DNA of 64,000 nt from an uncultured Dyadobacter sp. (GCF_946482605.1 NZ_CAMLSE010000017.1:62001-126000), one strand, 5' to 3'; shown: positions 26,954 through 37,400, counted from the stretch's first letter. The notes: generated by a model not told the origin, from the sequence alone. Program-made: numbers and translations.

Positions 26954-27715
26954 ATGGAAACACCTTATGTAAACAAGCTCCGTATCGCATCTGTGCATCT
27001 GGATGCCGGTTCGCCGCTCGCTGTGGCCAGTTCCGTGCTGCAATCGCTGGCGGGCGGTATTTTTGAGCTGCCTATCAACCCGGAGCAATACCAGCGGACC
27101 TTCAAGATCAAACACATCTGCCCACCCGAACTAGGGGCCAGCGACCAGGGCAAAGTGTCTCAGTTCAGCCAGGTCGAACCCGAAGTGCTGGACTTGAAAT
27201 TCACGATCGACGGTACGGGCGTAGTGCCGGTGGAGCAGCCCGCCATCGACGCCGTTTCGCAGGCATTTATTGCGGGAGGACCCGATGCGCAGATCGCATT
27301 TGTGACCGCCAAACTGGCCCAGTTGCAGCTCGTGGTGTATGGCATCCAGAGTGAGGCGCACCGGCCGCCGTTTATCGTGGTAAACTGGGGCAAGCTCGTT
27401 TTTATGGGTGTTTTGCAGGATATGACGCAGACTTTCACGCTCTTTCACCGCTCGGGGCTGCCCTTGCGGGTAGAAGTGAACCTCAAACTCCTCGAATTCA
27501 AAATGCCCAACATTGCCGCGGCGGCGATGTCGCTGCTGTCGCCCGATCTGACGAGGCAACGCACTGTGAAAGCGAGCGATAACCTGTTGACGCTCTGTGA
27601 GGAAATTTACGAAACGCCGGACTATTATCTGGAAGTAGCGAAAGCTAACGGGCTGACGAACTTCCGGAAGATCCGCGCAGGCACCGAGTTGATTTTCCCA
27701 CCCCTGGCAGACTGA
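26954..27715 (+). CDS. LysM-containing baseplate hub protein (Pvc7/Afp7-like)
   Basis: A 253-residue protein with a beta-rich N-terminal domain (LPINPEQYQRTFKIKH, VEPEVLDLKFTIDGTG, RPPFIVVNWGKLVFMGVLQ) and a C-terminal LysM-like domain (about 205-253, HTVxxGDNL-type VKASDNLLTLCEEIYETP and LRAGTELIFPP-like end). This is the usual Pvc7/Afp7 arrangement; the LysM portion in these proteins is a structural adaptor that joins the tube-spike hub and baseplate and need not bind peptidoglycan. It stands between DUF5908 and the spike gene as in other eCIS. Confidence 0.9.
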   Translation: METPYVNKLRIASVHLDAGSPLAVASSVLQSLAGGIFELPINPEQYQRTFKIKHICPPELGASDQGKVSQFSQVEPEVLDLKFTIDGTGVVPVEQPAIDAVSQAFIAGGPDAQIAFVTAKLAQLQLVVYGIQSEAHRPPFIVVNWGKLVFMGVLQDMTQTFTLFHRSGLPLRVEVNLKLLEFKMPNIAAAAMSLLSPDLTRQRTVKASDNLLTLCEEIYETPDYYLEVAKANGLTNFRKIRAGTELIFPPLAD

Positions 27716-27747
27716 TCTTTTATTTCGAACCATTTAAATCGCACCCG

Positions 27748-29544
27748 ATGAGCTTAGTAGACGCAGCAAAATCGGCTATTGGAAAGGCCGCCGGAGAGCC
27801 TACACACACCGTGAGCATTACCGTGCTGATGGACGGTAAAAATGTGACGCAAAAGCCCGGTGGCCTCTCATCACTCTCCATTTACAACGAAGTGAACCGC
27901 ATTCCGACCGCAAAGCTGGTTGTCACTGACGGCGATGTGGCCAAAGGTTCATTCAAAAAAAGCGGCTCCGCGGATTTTGTGCCGGGCAAGAAAGCAGACA
28001 TCCAGCTGGGTTATCAGAATAAAACCGAATCCATTTTCAAAGGCATCGTCATCCGGCATGCGATCAATGCCTATCCCGGCAAAGCGTCGGTGATGGAGCT
28101 GGAATGTAAAGATCCGGCGGTGCGGATGACGATGGTACGTCAGAGCCGCTACTATCAGAAGAAAAAGGACAAGGATGTGTTCCGGGAGTTGATTGAAAAT
28201 TATAAAGACAGCGATGTCAAGGCCGGAAAACTGGCGGATACCGATTTTGAGCACCCGGGGCTGGTCCAGTACAATTGCACCGACTGGGATTTTCTGGTAC
28301 TGCGGGCAGAGGCCAACGGGCTCGTGGTGGTGGTCGACAATGGTACGATCCACGTCATCAAGCCTGAAAAAGCTTCGAAAGCGGACCACACCGTAACCTG
28401 GGGACAGGAGATCATCAATTTTGAAGCCGAAATGGACACCCGTACCCACTATCCCGATGTCACCGCCGCGACCTGGGACCATACCCAGCAAAAAGTGTTG
28501 AAGGAAGAAGGTTCCGGAAATGCAGGAGGAGGAGCAGGAGGGCTCGGAGGGCTGGGTGGCGCTGTCGCCGGGGCGGTTTCAGCCGTGGCCGATGCGGTGG
28601 GGCTGGATCTCGGACTGGAAGACGACAAGCACCATTTTCCGGATGTACTTTTCAAAAAACAGAAGCCGGTACTCTTTCACGGCGGTGCTGTGGAGGGTAA
28701 GGAGCTCAGCAGTTGGGCGAAGGCATGCAAGGCACGGGCCGAGCTTTCGCAGGTGCGCGGTCGGGTACGTGTGCGCGGGAAGAATTTCAAAACAGCCCAG
28801 ACCATGGAGCTGAAAAAGGCGGCCAGCCGGTTCAATGGAGCGCATTTCATGACGGGGATCTTTCACCAGGTTTTCGCCGGCACCTGGCAGACGGACATCC
28901 AGTTCGGACTATCCGTGAAAACCCTGGGCGAAACAGCACAGCATCTGGCCGCCCCCCAGGCTGGCGGGCTATATGCAGCCGTACAGGGCTTGCAGATCGG
29001 GACAGTGACCAAGCTGGAAAGTGATCAGGAGCCCGGGGAAGGCCGGGTGAAAGTGCAGATACCCTGGGTAGGAGAGCAGAAAGGAAGCAACAAGGAAGGG
29101 GTTTGGGCGCGGATGGCAGTACCCACCGCCGGTAAGGAACGCGGATTCCTGTTCCGGCCCGAAGTGAACGACGAAGTGATACTCGGCTTTGTCAACAACG
29201 ACCCCAATGATGCAGTCATCCTCGGCTCGGCATATAGTTCCAATAACAAAGCACCGGTACCGGCCTCCAAAGACAATTTTAAGAAGGGGATTTTTGCCAA
29301 AAACGGTATGAAGGTCGTGTTCGACGACGACCAGAAAAGCATTGAAATGACCACCAAGGAAGGCTATTCGGTGAAGGTGAATGAAAAGGATGGCCAGGTG
29401 GAAATCCGGCACAAGCAGCAGCAGACTTTCATCAAACTGACTTCGTCGGGTATAGAATTCGGCAGTGCGGGCGATATCGTCATCAATGCTGTCGGGAAAG
29501 TGAAGATAAAAGGGGCCGAAGTCAGACTTAACGACCCCGTTTAA
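27748..29544 (+). CDS. VgrG-like central spike protein (Pvc8-like)
   Basis: A 598-residue spike protein combining gp27-like tube-docking domains (residues 1-380) with a gp5-like OB fold (about 415-505, IGTVTKLESDQEPGEGRVKVQ, then GFLFRPEVNDEVILGFVNND) and a C-terminal beta-helix of short repeats (KNGMKVVFDDDQKSIEM, YSVKVNEKDGQVEIRH, FIKLTSSGIEFGSAGD). A Gly/Ala-rich linker (about residues 253-295) interrupts the gp27 part. A trimer should plug the front of the tube and carry the PAAR tip encoded next. No extra C-terminal enzyme domain is present. Confidence 0.93.
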   Translation: MSLVDAAKSAIGKAAGEPTHTVSITVLMDGKNVTQKPGGLSSLSIYNEVNRIPTAKLVVTDGDVAKGSFKKSGSADFVPGKKADIQLGYQNKTESIFKGIVIRHAINAYPGKASVMELECKDPAVRMTMVRQSRYYQKKKDKDVFRELIENYKDSDVKAGKLADTDFEHPGLVQYNCTDWDFLVLRAEANGLVVVVDNGTIHVIKPEKASKADHTVTWGQEIINFEAEMDTRTHYPDVTAATWDHTQQKVLKEEGSGNAGGGAGGLGGLGGAVAGAVSAVADAVGLDLGLEDDKHHFPDVLFKKQKPVLFHGGAVEGKELSSWAKACKARAELSQVRGRVRVRGKNFKTAQTMELKKAASRFNGAHFMTGIFHQVFAGTWQTDIQFGLSVKTLGETAQHLAAPQAGGLYAAVQGLQIGTVTKLESDQEPGEGRVKVQIPWVGEQKGSNKEGVWARMAVPTAGKERGFLFRPEVNDEVILGFVNNDPNDAVILGSAYSSNNKAPVPASKDNFKKGIFAKNGMKVVFDDDQKSIEMTTKEGYSVKVNEKDGQVEIRHKQQQTFIKLTSSGIEFGSAGDIVINAVGKVKIKGAEVRLNDPV

Positions 29545-29564
29545 AAATTTAACCAAAAAAGGAA

Positions 29565-29867
29565 ATGCCAGCAAATCCGGCCGCCCGCCTGAACGATATG
29601 CACCAATGCCCCGCGCCCATGGAATCGGGTACGGGAACGCACGTGGGCGGGACCATTGTGGTAACCGGCCTGCGAACGGTGTTCGTCAATGGCTTGCAGG
29701 CCGCCACGGCGCAGGATCAGTGCGTTTGTCCCGGAAGTCCGAATGTGATCGCCAAAGGGTCGGGGACAGTCTTTTTCAATGGCAAACCGGCGGCCCGGCA
29801 GACGGACAGTACCGCACACGGGGGCAAGATAGCCTCCGGTTCGCCCAATGTATTTATCGGAGATTGA
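29565..29867 (+). CDS. PAAR-domain spike tip protein (Pvc10-like)
   Basis: A 100-residue PAAR protein that sharpens the spike. Typical features are the N-terminal PAARLNDMHQCP, the repeated glycine turns GGTIVVTGLRTVFVNGLQA and GSGTVFFNGKPAARQTD, and the final GKIASGSPNVFIGD. His12-type, Cys and C-terminal His residues (HQC, DQCVC, TAHGG) are placed to bind the structural metal ion at the cone tip. It is 20 bases downstream of the spike gene and carries no fused effector. Confidence 0.95.
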   Translation: MPANPAARLNDMHQCPAPMESGTGTHVGGTIVVTGLRTVFVNGLQAATAQDQCVCPGSPNVIAKGSGTVFFNGKPAARQTDSTAHGGKIASGSPNVFIGD

Positions 29868-29873
29868 AAACAC

Positions 29874-30317
29874 ATGTATATGGAAACCAATGCATTATAT
29901 GCCTCGCCTGAGCGCAAGAGCTTTCTGGGAACCGGCTGGGCCTTTCCACCCGAATTTTCAAAAGAAGGATGCGGCGCATTGACCGTGTCCGATGAAACGG
30001 ACATCTGGCAGAGCCTGGAAATCCTTTTCAGCACCAGCCTGAGAGAGCGGCGCATTACGCCGGATTACGGATGCAGTCTGGAAAACTTCGTATTCGCGGC
30101 CATTAACACCTCGCTTTTGTCGCTGCTGGAAGAAATGCTGAAAGAGGCTATCCAGATCCACGAACCACGTATCAAACTGGAACGGCTCGACATCACCGTC
30201 AACGAGTCCGAAGGCAGGCTGGACATCCTGGTAAGCTATACGATCCGCAGCACCAACACCCGCTTTAACAAAGTATATCCCTATTACTACCAGGAGGGCA
30301 CCAATGTTGATCTTTAA
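29874..30317 (+). CDS. gp25-like baseplate wedge protein (Pvc9-like)
   Basis: A 147-residue protein of the T4 gp25/lysozyme-like family. The core motif DIWQSLEILFSTSLRERRI followed by TPDYGCSLENFVF is characteristic (the EPR-type loop is replaced by RITPDYG), and the C-terminal half (HEPRIKLERLDITVNES, LDILVSYTIRSTN) completes the fold. It nucleates sheath assembly at the baseplate. The start is 6 bases after the PAAR stop. Gene order PAAR then gp25 is the reverse of the PVC operon. Confidence 0.93.
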   Translation: MYMETNALYASPERKSFLGTGWAFPPEFSKEGCGALTVSDETDIWQSLEILFSTSLRERRITPDYGCSLENFVFAAINTSLLSLLEEMLKEAIQIHEPRIKLERLDITVNESEGRLDILVSYTIRSTNTRFNKVYPYYYQEGTNVDL

Positions 30318-30328
30318 AACATAAGACC

Positions 30329-33300
30329 ATGGGCATAACCGACAATTCCATTCACCCGCTCGAACGAAATGGTACCACCCAGCGGGAGCGGCTATTGAAA
30401 GCCCTCATCCCCGGGTCGCTGGTGCTCGACGATCGCAACATGGCGGATCTGCTGTCCTTTTCCGGGACTTATGCCAAACAGATCCGCTTCTGGAATGCCG
30501 GCAACCAGCCCGACGGCGATTGGACCTGCTTCTGGACGGCCGACGCCACCTCGTTGCTCGCAATGATCGCCGCCACGGACCTGGATGAATACCGGGTCGG
30601 CTACCGTCATGCGGAGCTGGCGTTTATCAGGGCATGCAAGGCCGAGAAGCAGGCGGAGGAAACAACCATCTGCGGAAAGGCGTCGGCCCATTTCCTGCCT
30701 TGTCTCACTGTGAAGATCTACGACCTGGCGGTCAGGATCGCGGGGATATGCCAAACACTGCCCGATTCCCATCCGCTAAAAACGGAAACCAGATCCCTGA
30801 TCCGCGAAAAACTGGGTTTCAATGGCCAGCTGAACGGCGGCACGCCGCTGGAAAGCCTGGTCCGGTACCACAAGACGGTCAATGAGGTGTTGAAAAAGAA
30901 TAAAAAGGCCGGTGATCCGAAAACGGGTGAAAAGCCGGGTGCCGACAGGCCGGAGCCGTTGGAAGAGCTCATCGACGGCTACGGGTTCTGCTTTGCCGAA
31001 ACAACCTGCGCACAGGCATGGGGCCTCACCGTGGATGACTTCAATTGCATCGATTTCCATCCCGAGCTCACGGCCGACGACCGCGACGCGCTCTGGCAGC
31101 TTTTTCTTACATTATTCAAAATACTCACGCTGATCGTCAGCAAGGCTAAAAAAGCTTTTCAACAAGCCCTGAACGGCCGCAGCGATCACCCGCCGCATAT
31201 CGCACTGTTCCTGGCCTTCACCTTGCTGTTCCGCCGGTACCATCAGGCGGATATGAATGCCCTGGCCGACCGGCATCTGGTCTACTACTACCGCGATGTG
31301 CTGCGTTTGCAGGAGCGCGGTGCTATTCCGGATAAGGTGCATATCGTTTTTCAACTAGCCGGGAATGCCGCCGCCTACCGCCTCGAAAAAGATACTTTAC
31401 TGTCGGGTGGAAAGGACGCAAAAGGACTTGATCTGTTGTACGCGCTCACGGATGAAATGGTTGTGAACCAGGCTGCATTGATCGAAAAGCAGAGCCTGTA
31501 TTTTCTCAGAGCCGAGGGGAAAGTGATCCCGGTTGCATTACCTGCCGCGGATCGTAAAGACGGTCTGTCGATTGCCTATGACAAACGAAGCAAGGCATGG
31601 CATCCATTGTCGGGGAAAAGTCTGTTCCGAAAACTGGCTGTCCGGGACCGGCTGCTGCGGTTGGCATCGAAGCGGAATGGAAGGGTTGAGGACGAAGCGC
31701 AAAAAACAGCCGATAACCTCGAAGCGATCGTCGCGAACCCGGGGCTCATCATTGCCACTCCCGAACTGTGGCTGGGCAAAGGCGGGAGACGGAGGATCAT
31801 GATTACCATTCATGGCTGTGAAGACCTGGACATACTCTCGCATTTCTACACCGAAATCAGTACGGACGAAGGAGTTGTGCGACTCGATAACCGCCGGTCG
31901 TCCAGCCTCCGTTTTCGTGAAAAGGAAAACAGTTCGGAATACCGTACCAGTCCCGGCAAGCCGATCGAATGGCAGATCAGCATGCTCGACTCGGAAGCAT
32001 CTGTTGCCCCTCTTCCTGGTGATCCCGATCCTGAGCTCGGAAAGCAGCCTTTCATCCGGCTCCGGCTGATCGATGGTGAAGATTATGAAAAAGTTTCGAA
32101 GGTAACATACAGCGGCATTCAGGTACAAACCTTCAATTCCGGCCTCCGCGACCTTACCTTGCAGCTGGGAGGTACCCAGTATCTGCCGTCGTCGGAGATC
32201 CCGCTCATCGGCTCTACCATCGCGCAGGAGCTTTCGCTCTATATTACATCCCCTGAGATCTCTCTCAAAACCTTCTCCGGTGCCGACGCTTTTACACTGA
32301 GCGGCCTGGAAAACGACGAGCGCAGTCATGGAGCGATCACATTCGGAGCACATGATTTCCTGGCAAAAAAGAAACTCGACACGCCCGCAGGCGCGGGGGA
32401 CCTGTTTTACTCCCCAGTCTCGAAATTTTCATTCCTGAAAACAAAAATCACCATCCCGGAATCGAATAACGAGCGGAAACCGATCACCATCTACAAGCTC
32501 CCGGGCGAACATATTACATTGTCCTATACCTCCGCCGGCGTCGAACTGAAGCCAGGTGGCGGAAGAAAATCGGGCTTGTACCACCAGGACTTTTTCGGAG
32601 GCTATGCGGCTGTGAGGGACAATGCGTTTCTGCCAGGCCATCCGATGCCCGAGCCCGACCCGCTGATCACCATCGATACGCGCCGGGGCGGTGCCGGAGG
32701 TTCGGCTGCTCAGCGGACAGACACAGACGGAAATCTGCGGCTCGGTTTTGAAAACCTGTTGCCCGGACAAACCGTATCCATGCTTTTTCAATGCACTGAA
32801 GGAACGGGTAATCCCGACCATATTGCACCGGACGAGATCGTGTGGTCGTATTTGCGGTCCAACGAATGGGTACGCATTCCCGCCACTTTTATACTCACCG
32901 ACGAAACGCTCGGTCTCCGCCAGACCGGTATCACCCGCATTCAGGTTCCTTCCGATATCAACAACGGCAACACCCTGGCCCTTGGCCGCGATGGCCGGAA
33001 AGACCTGTACTGGCTCATGGCCTCGGCTGCGGAAGATCCCGCCCGGAACATTTTTGTGGATGCCCTGCCGATGCTGCGTGATATTGATGTGCAGGCGGCG
33101 ACGGCGGTGTTCGTGAACGAGTCCGGTAACGACCTGATTCATCTCGAAAAAGGCTTGCCGGAAGAATCCATCACCCAGCTGCGGTTCCAGGATCCGGTGA
33201 TATCTGCGGTCCGGCAGCCCCAGGCATCGTTTGGTGGCCGGTATGCCGAATCAGGGGATGCGCAGGGCTATTACCGGCGTATCCATGAGCGGCTGCGGCA

Positions 33301-34051
33301 CAGGCAACGGGCTGTAACGGTATGGGACTACGAGCGGATCGCGCTGGAACAGTTTCCGAAAATTGCCCTGGCCAAATGCCTTCCGCACACGCGCGACACG
33401 GACATTCGCAGGCCGGGATACGTGACCGTGGGTGTGATCCCGTACCCGGGCAACATGACGGGCGACCGGATCTATTACCCGACATTCAATGCCGGCGACC
33501 TCGAATCCTTCGAGCAGTATCTCAACCGCCATAATTCATTTTTCGTGAGCGGGCAGGGCGGAGGCGTGGCTTGTTGCTGCGGCGATGGATGCGGTTGCGA
33601 TGGCCACGGGACTTTACTGGTACGCAATGCGATCTTCGAGCCGGTCAGGCTGCGTGTCTGTGTACGGTTCAGGGCAGGGCGAGATATTGCCTGGTATAAA
33701 AAGCAGCTCAATGAAGACCTCAAATCGTTTCTGGCACCGTGGGCTACTGATTTGGAGCGGCCTATCACATTCGGCGCCAGGATCGAGGCCATGGAGCTGC
33801 TGCGTTTCCTGGAAAATCTGGACTACGTAGATGTGATCATGGATCTAAAATTCAAGCATTTTCCCGGCCGGACTATCTCTGAGCTGGCGGAAGCCACCAT
33901 TGATTTCGAAGAAACCGGCACCATCGAGCCCTTTACGTCCCGTTCCGTGCTGACGACCTACCTGGATGTGCTCAACGAAGACAATCCCAATGTGACAGAC
34001 CATGACATTCAGGTTGTGGAGGATGATGCCTGTTGCGCAGGCTGCAATTAA
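30329..34051 (+). CDS. Baseplate J-like wedge protein (Pvc11-like) with cysteine clusters
   Basis: A 1240-residue baseplate component. The C-terminal third has the baseplate-J hallmarks of eCIS: GGRYAESGDAQGYYRRIHE, RAVTVWDYERIALEQFPKI, GYVTVGVIPYPGN and RLRVCVRFRAGRDIAWYKK, plus ERPITFGARIEAMELL near the end. The N-terminal part (residues 1-330) is helical and not typical of gp6/gpJ, and the middle is beta-rich. Two cysteine clusters stand out: CCCGDGCGCDGH at residues 1082-1093 and CCAGC at 1235-1239, the last residues but one. They may bind metal. It follows the gp25 gene after 11 bases. Confidence 0.88.
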   Translation: MGITDNSIHPLERNGTTQRERLLKALIPGSLVLDDRNMADLLSFSGTYAKQIRFWNAGNQPDGDWTCFWTADATSLLAMIAATDLDEYRVGYRHAELAFIRACKAEKQAEETTICGKASAHFLPCLTVKIYDLAVRIAGICQTLPDSHPLKTETRSLIREKLGFNGQLNGGTPLESLVRYHKTVNEVLKKNKKAGDPKTGEKPGADRPEPLEELIDGYGFCFAETTCAQAWGLTVDDFNCIDFHPELTADDRDALWQLFLTLFKILTLIVSKAKKAFQQALNGRSDHPPHIALFLAFTLLFRRYHQADMNALADRHLVYYYRDVLRLQERGAIPDKVHIVFQLAGNAAAYRLEKDTLLSGGKDAKGLDLLYALTDEMVVNQAALIEKQSLYFLRAEGKVIPVALPAADRKDGLSIAYDKRSKAWHPLSGKSLFRKLAVRDRLLRLASKRNGRVEDEAQKTADNLEAIVANPGLIIATPELWLGKGGRRRIMITIHGCEDLDILSHFYTEISTDEGVVRLDNRRSSSLRFREKENSSEYRTSPGKPIEWQISMLDSEASVAPLPGDPDPELGKQPFIRLRLIDGEDYEKVSKVTYSGIQVQTFNSGLRDLTLQLGGTQYLPSSEIPLIGSTIAQELSLYITSPEISLKTFSGADAFTLSGLENDERSHGAITFGAHDFLAKKKLDTPAGAGDLFYSPVSKFSFLKTKITIPESNNERKPITIYKLPGEHITLSYTSAGVELKPGGGRKSGLYHQDFFGGYAAVRDNAFLPGHPMPEPDPLITIDTRRGGAGGSAAQRTDTDGNLRLGFENLLPGQTVSMLFQCTEGTGNPDHIAPDEIVWSYLRSNEWVRIPATFILTDETLGLRQTGITRIQVPSDINNGNTLALGRDGRKDLYWLMASAAEDPARNIFVDALPMLRDIDVQAATAVFVNESGNDLIHLEKGLPEESITQLRFQDPVISAVRQPQASFGGRYAESGDAQGYYRRIHERLRHRQRAVTVWDYERIALEQFPKIALAKCLPHTRDTDIRRPGYVTVGVIPYPGNMTGDRIYYPTFNAGDLESFEQYLNRHNSFFVSGQGGGVACCCGDGCGCDGHGTLLVRNAIFEPVRLRVCVRFRAGRDIAWYKKQLNEDLKSFLAPWATDLERPITFGARIEAMELLRFLENLDYVDVIMDLKFKHFPGRTISELAEATIDFEETGTIEPFTSRSVLTTYLDVLNEDNPNVTDHDIQVVEDDACCAGCN

Positions 34052-34066
34052 CAATGAACCAAAGAC

Positions 34067-37000
34067 ATGGCTAATTCTCTGACCATTCCCCCCAAACTCA
34101 GCTACCCGCCCGTGATGGACTACGGTCTGTTGCGGCGCGAAGGCCTGCGGCACCTCGAACGGCTCGGCTCCTCGATCTGGACCGACTTCAACAGCCATGA
34201 CCCGGGCGTGACGATCCTGGAAGTGCTTTGTTATGCACTCACCGACCTGGGATATCGTTCGCAGCTGCCTGCTACCGATCTGTTTGCACCGGCGGACATT
34301 TCGCGCAAACCGTTTTTTACCGCAGCCGAAATACTGCCGAATGCGCCCGTCACCGCGCATGACTTCCGGAAGCTGCTGATCGACATCGACGGCGTGAAAA
34401 ATGCCTGGCTGGAAGCGGATAAGGCCAAAACACCTGTTTTTCAATACGATCTCAACAATGCGGCGCCGGTCGACCTGGTCGCTGAGCCCGGATTTTCGGA
34501 GTACCTGCGGAACTTTACCGACGCGGCCCCTGCCACGATCGAGATAGGCTGGTCGGCGGACGCCAAAAACCTTTGGAATGCCATCGAACTGGCGGTAAAG
34601 GCCAAGGCAAAACACGAAGAGATCCATGCGCTGGCCGATAAATTCTATGCGGGATGCTGCATTGAAACCGCGACGGGTAAATTACCCGATTCGACTAGTT
34701 TGTACAGTAAGTCGCTGATCCTCTTTTTGGTAGCTACCCGCTTCGGGGAGGTTCGTTCGGATGTATTGGCGCGGATGAATGCGGAAGACCCCGATGAGCA
34801 GCAGGAAGCATTCGGCTTGCTGGCGGGGCTGGGGCAGCTTAGAAAAGCGTTGGATGCATTCAGTGCCAATGGGGACAAAACCGCCATAGACAATGCCTAT
34901 GCCCAGATACTGCTGCATCCTGATTGGATCGACGAGGCAATGGCTACGTTCGCAACCTCGGTGCTGCTCAAACACCGGCTGGTCACGGCACCCGCCGGCG
35001 CTGCGGATATCAAGTACCCTGTTTTCAATCCCAGGGGCATTTACAGGATCTTTTTGCAACTGGACGAGGACCGGGAGGCCGATCAGGACAGGATACGGAA
35101 GGAAGCCTGGCAGCGCCTGCATGCCAATCGTGCATTTTGTGAAGATTTTGGCAAAATACGGATCGTAGAAAACGTAGCGATCGGCGTACAGACGAAGATT
35201 GATATCGCAACCGATGCGGAGGTGACCGGGGTTTTTGCGGAAATACTGTTTGCCATCGAGACTTTCCTTTCCCCCGCCGTGCAAATGTATAGTTTGCAAG
35301 AAATGATGGACCGCCATGCGCAGTTCACATTCAGCACCGATGACCTGATCAGTTTAAGTGAAGCCGGAATGCCCGACGAACTGGTGCTCGCATTGGAGCC
35401 ATTGATCGGAAAAACCAGCACGGGTAAAAAGCAATGGGAGCAGGCGCTGGTTGAATCCATCGGAGCGGAAGCAGTTTCGGATTATGAGTCCCTGCTGTTT
35501 AGGAATGTCGGCAAGCGTTACGAGTCGCACCCGGTGTTTCAGGGACCATTGCTAACGCATGGATTCATCGACGATGCCGAACTGGAAGTGGCATCCTGGC
35601 GACGGACGGTGTACCGGTCGGACCTTTTCAGAGAGATCGCCCGGGTTCACAATGTCGTGAAGGTTGGAGAATTGAAAGTTCGTAAATGCCCTGCCGATGA
35701 TGAAAATCCCGCGACAGTGGAAAGTGAATGGTGCCTGTCGTTCGATTGCGAATGTCAGCCTGCATTGGAACTGGATTTCCTGACCGGTACCGAAAACAGT
35801 TGCTCCGAATTTCATTTTACAAAAAACGGAAACCCGGTAGTACTGACCGATTCAATGAAATACGAGGTTTTCGACCGGTTGCTACGCCTGCGCGGGCAAT
35901 ATGCAAAAATTGATCATACCGGTCGCCTCGATCTCCCCGTGCCCGCGGGTACGCTTCGCGACGACCTGGCCGAATATACCAGCATCCAGGAGGAATTCCC
36001 GAGGACTTATCATGTGGGAAGGGAGGGTATTTCACGTTCGGAAACACCCCGGCGCCAGGCCCAGGCGAAGCAGCTGAAAGGCTACCTAATGTTTTTTGAC
36101 CAGATTTTAGCCAATTATCTCCAACAATTGAACCAGGTCCGGGAGCTGCTGGCCCTCGATGGAGATCTGTCGCAACCGGCATGCTATCAGCCGCTTTATG
36201 ACGTGCCCAATGTGCAAGCCCTGTTTCAGGCGCTCGACCCGGGAGAGAACTGGGACGCATTCAAAGGCGATACCGATAACGGCTATATGCGTGCGCTGAA
36301 AGCATTGACAGAAGGCGGCGGAATCACACAGTCGATGCGCAAAAACCGGATAATTGATCACCTGCTGGCCCGCTTCGGAGAGCAGTTCAACGACTATGTG
36401 CTGGAACTGTTCCGGATCGAACGGCCCATTGATGATGACACCGACGATAGCAGCGAAGCCGGCGACTGGCTGGAAGACAAGCAACGTTTGCTTCAAAACC
36501 TGGCCCTGCTTGGCGGCAGGCGCGGTTGCGCATTCGATTACCGCGCAGAAGTGCTGGAAGACAACCGGCATTTCTGGGATTCCGTCAATGTGGAAGGCTT
36601 CAAACGGCGCGTCATGGCCCAGCTGGGCGTGGCCGACTGGTCGAGACGGACCATTTCGGGTTCTCCGCAGTTTACCGTGGAGGTGAGGAGTGAAATGTTT
36701 GAAAAAACGAGGCGCTACCGGTTTAGCGTCAGGCCGGAGGATGGCGGGGGAGGCCTGCTGTTCAGTAAGGCTAGTTACAGCCAGGCGTCCGCCGCGCAAA
36801 AGGCCGGCAATGCGTTCCTGAACATATCTGCCTATGCCGAACTGTACGACATTTTTGACAATGACAGGGGACTTTGGTTTGTCGGTTTTTGGGACAGTGA
36901 CGCCGGAAGCGACCGGGATATGGACAATGCGCGTCTGATTTCCGAACCGTTCCGTTCCAATGAAGATGCCAGGAAGCGGCTCGCGGAGATCCTTAAACTC

Positions 37001-37390
37001 GTAAACAGGGAGCGTCAGAATGATAGTTTTCATGTGGTCGAGCATTTGCTGCTGAGACCGGAAGACGAATTTTACCACCTCCTGAAACCGGATGTCAACG
37101 GCCCCATGCCATTGGCGGCAGATGGTTATTCATTCCGCTGTACGATCACCGTCCCTGCCTGGGGCGACCGCTTCAATGAGGAAACGCGCTACCACCGCTT
37201 CCGGCAGATCGTCAGGGCCGAACTGCCCGCTCACATTCTGCCCCGGTTTGTGCCACTGGATCGTAAACAGATGCTGGATTTCGAAAGCATTTATTACCAA
37301 TGGCTTGTCGAGAAAACCAGGGAGGTCTCAGACCCCTTCGATCTGCGAAAAGCCAGCAATGACCTCATTGATCTTTTGAACCAATATTAA
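34067..37390 (+). CDS. Large baseplate wedge protein (Pvc12-like)
   Basis: An 1107-residue protein occupying the pvc12 position. The N-terminus is the recognisable part: YPPVMDYGLLRREGLRHLE and IWTDFNSHDPGVTILEVL followed by CYALTDLGYR, which is shared with Bacteroidota baseplate proteins. A second recognisable block is KGYLMFFDQILANYLQQL with QVRELLALD following. The C-terminal part contains FHVVEHLLLRPEDEFY and ITVPAWGDRFN, and ends in DPFDLRKASNDLIDLL. There is no signal peptide or enzyme motif. Together with the J-like protein it should build the wedges around the spike hub. Confidence 0.82.
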   Translation: MANSLTIPPKLSYPPVMDYGLLRREGLRHLERLGSSIWTDFNSHDPGVTILEVLCYALTDLGYRSQLPATDLFAPADISRKPFFTAAEILPNAPVTAHDFRKLLIDIDGVKNAWLEADKAKTPVFQYDLNNAAPVDLVAEPGFSEYLRNFTDAAPATIEIGWSADAKNLWNAIELAVKAKAKHEEIHALADKFYAGCCIETATGKLPDSTSLYSKSLILFLVATRFGEVRSDVLARMNAEDPDEQQEAFGLLAGLGQLRKALDAFSANGDKTAIDNAYAQILLHPDWIDEAMATFATSVLLKHRLVTAPAGAADIKYPVFNPRGIYRIFLQLDEDREADQDRIRKEAWQRLHANRAFCEDFGKIRIVENVAIGVQTKIDIATDAEVTGVFAEILFAIETFLSPAVQMYSLQEMMDRHAQFTFSTDDLISLSEAGMPDELVLALEPLIGKTSTGKKQWEQALVESIGAEAVSDYESLLFRNVGKRYESHPVFQGPLLTHGFIDDAELEVASWRRTVYRSDLFREIARVHNVVKVGELKVRKCPADDENPATVESEWCLSFDCECQPALELDFLTGTENSCSEFHFTKNGNPVVLTDSMKYEVFDRLLRLRGQYAKIDHTGRLDLPVPAGTLRDDLAEYTSIQEEFPRTYHVGREGISRSETPRRQAQAKQLKGYLMFFDQILANYLQQLNQVRELLALDGDLSQPACYQPLYDVPNVQALFQALDPGENWDAFKGDTDNGYMRALKALTEGGGITQSMRKNRIIDHLLARFGEQFNDYVLELFRIERPIDDDTDDSSEAGDWLEDKQRLLQNLALLGGRRGCAFDYRAEVLEDNRHFWDSVNVEGFKRRVMAQLGVADWSRRTISGSPQFTVEVRSEMFEKTRRYRFSVRPEDGGGGLLFSKASYSQASAAQKAGNAFLNISAYAELYDIFDNDRGLWFVGFWDSDAGSDRDMDNARLISEPFRSNEDARKRLAEILKLVNRERQNDSFHVVEHLLLRPEDEFYHLLKPDVNGPMPLAADGYSFRCTITVPAWGDRFNEETRYHRFRQIVRAELPAHILPRFVPLDRKQMLDFESIYYQWLVEKTREVSDPFDLRKASNDLIDLLNQY

Positions 37391-37400
37391 CCATCGAGCC

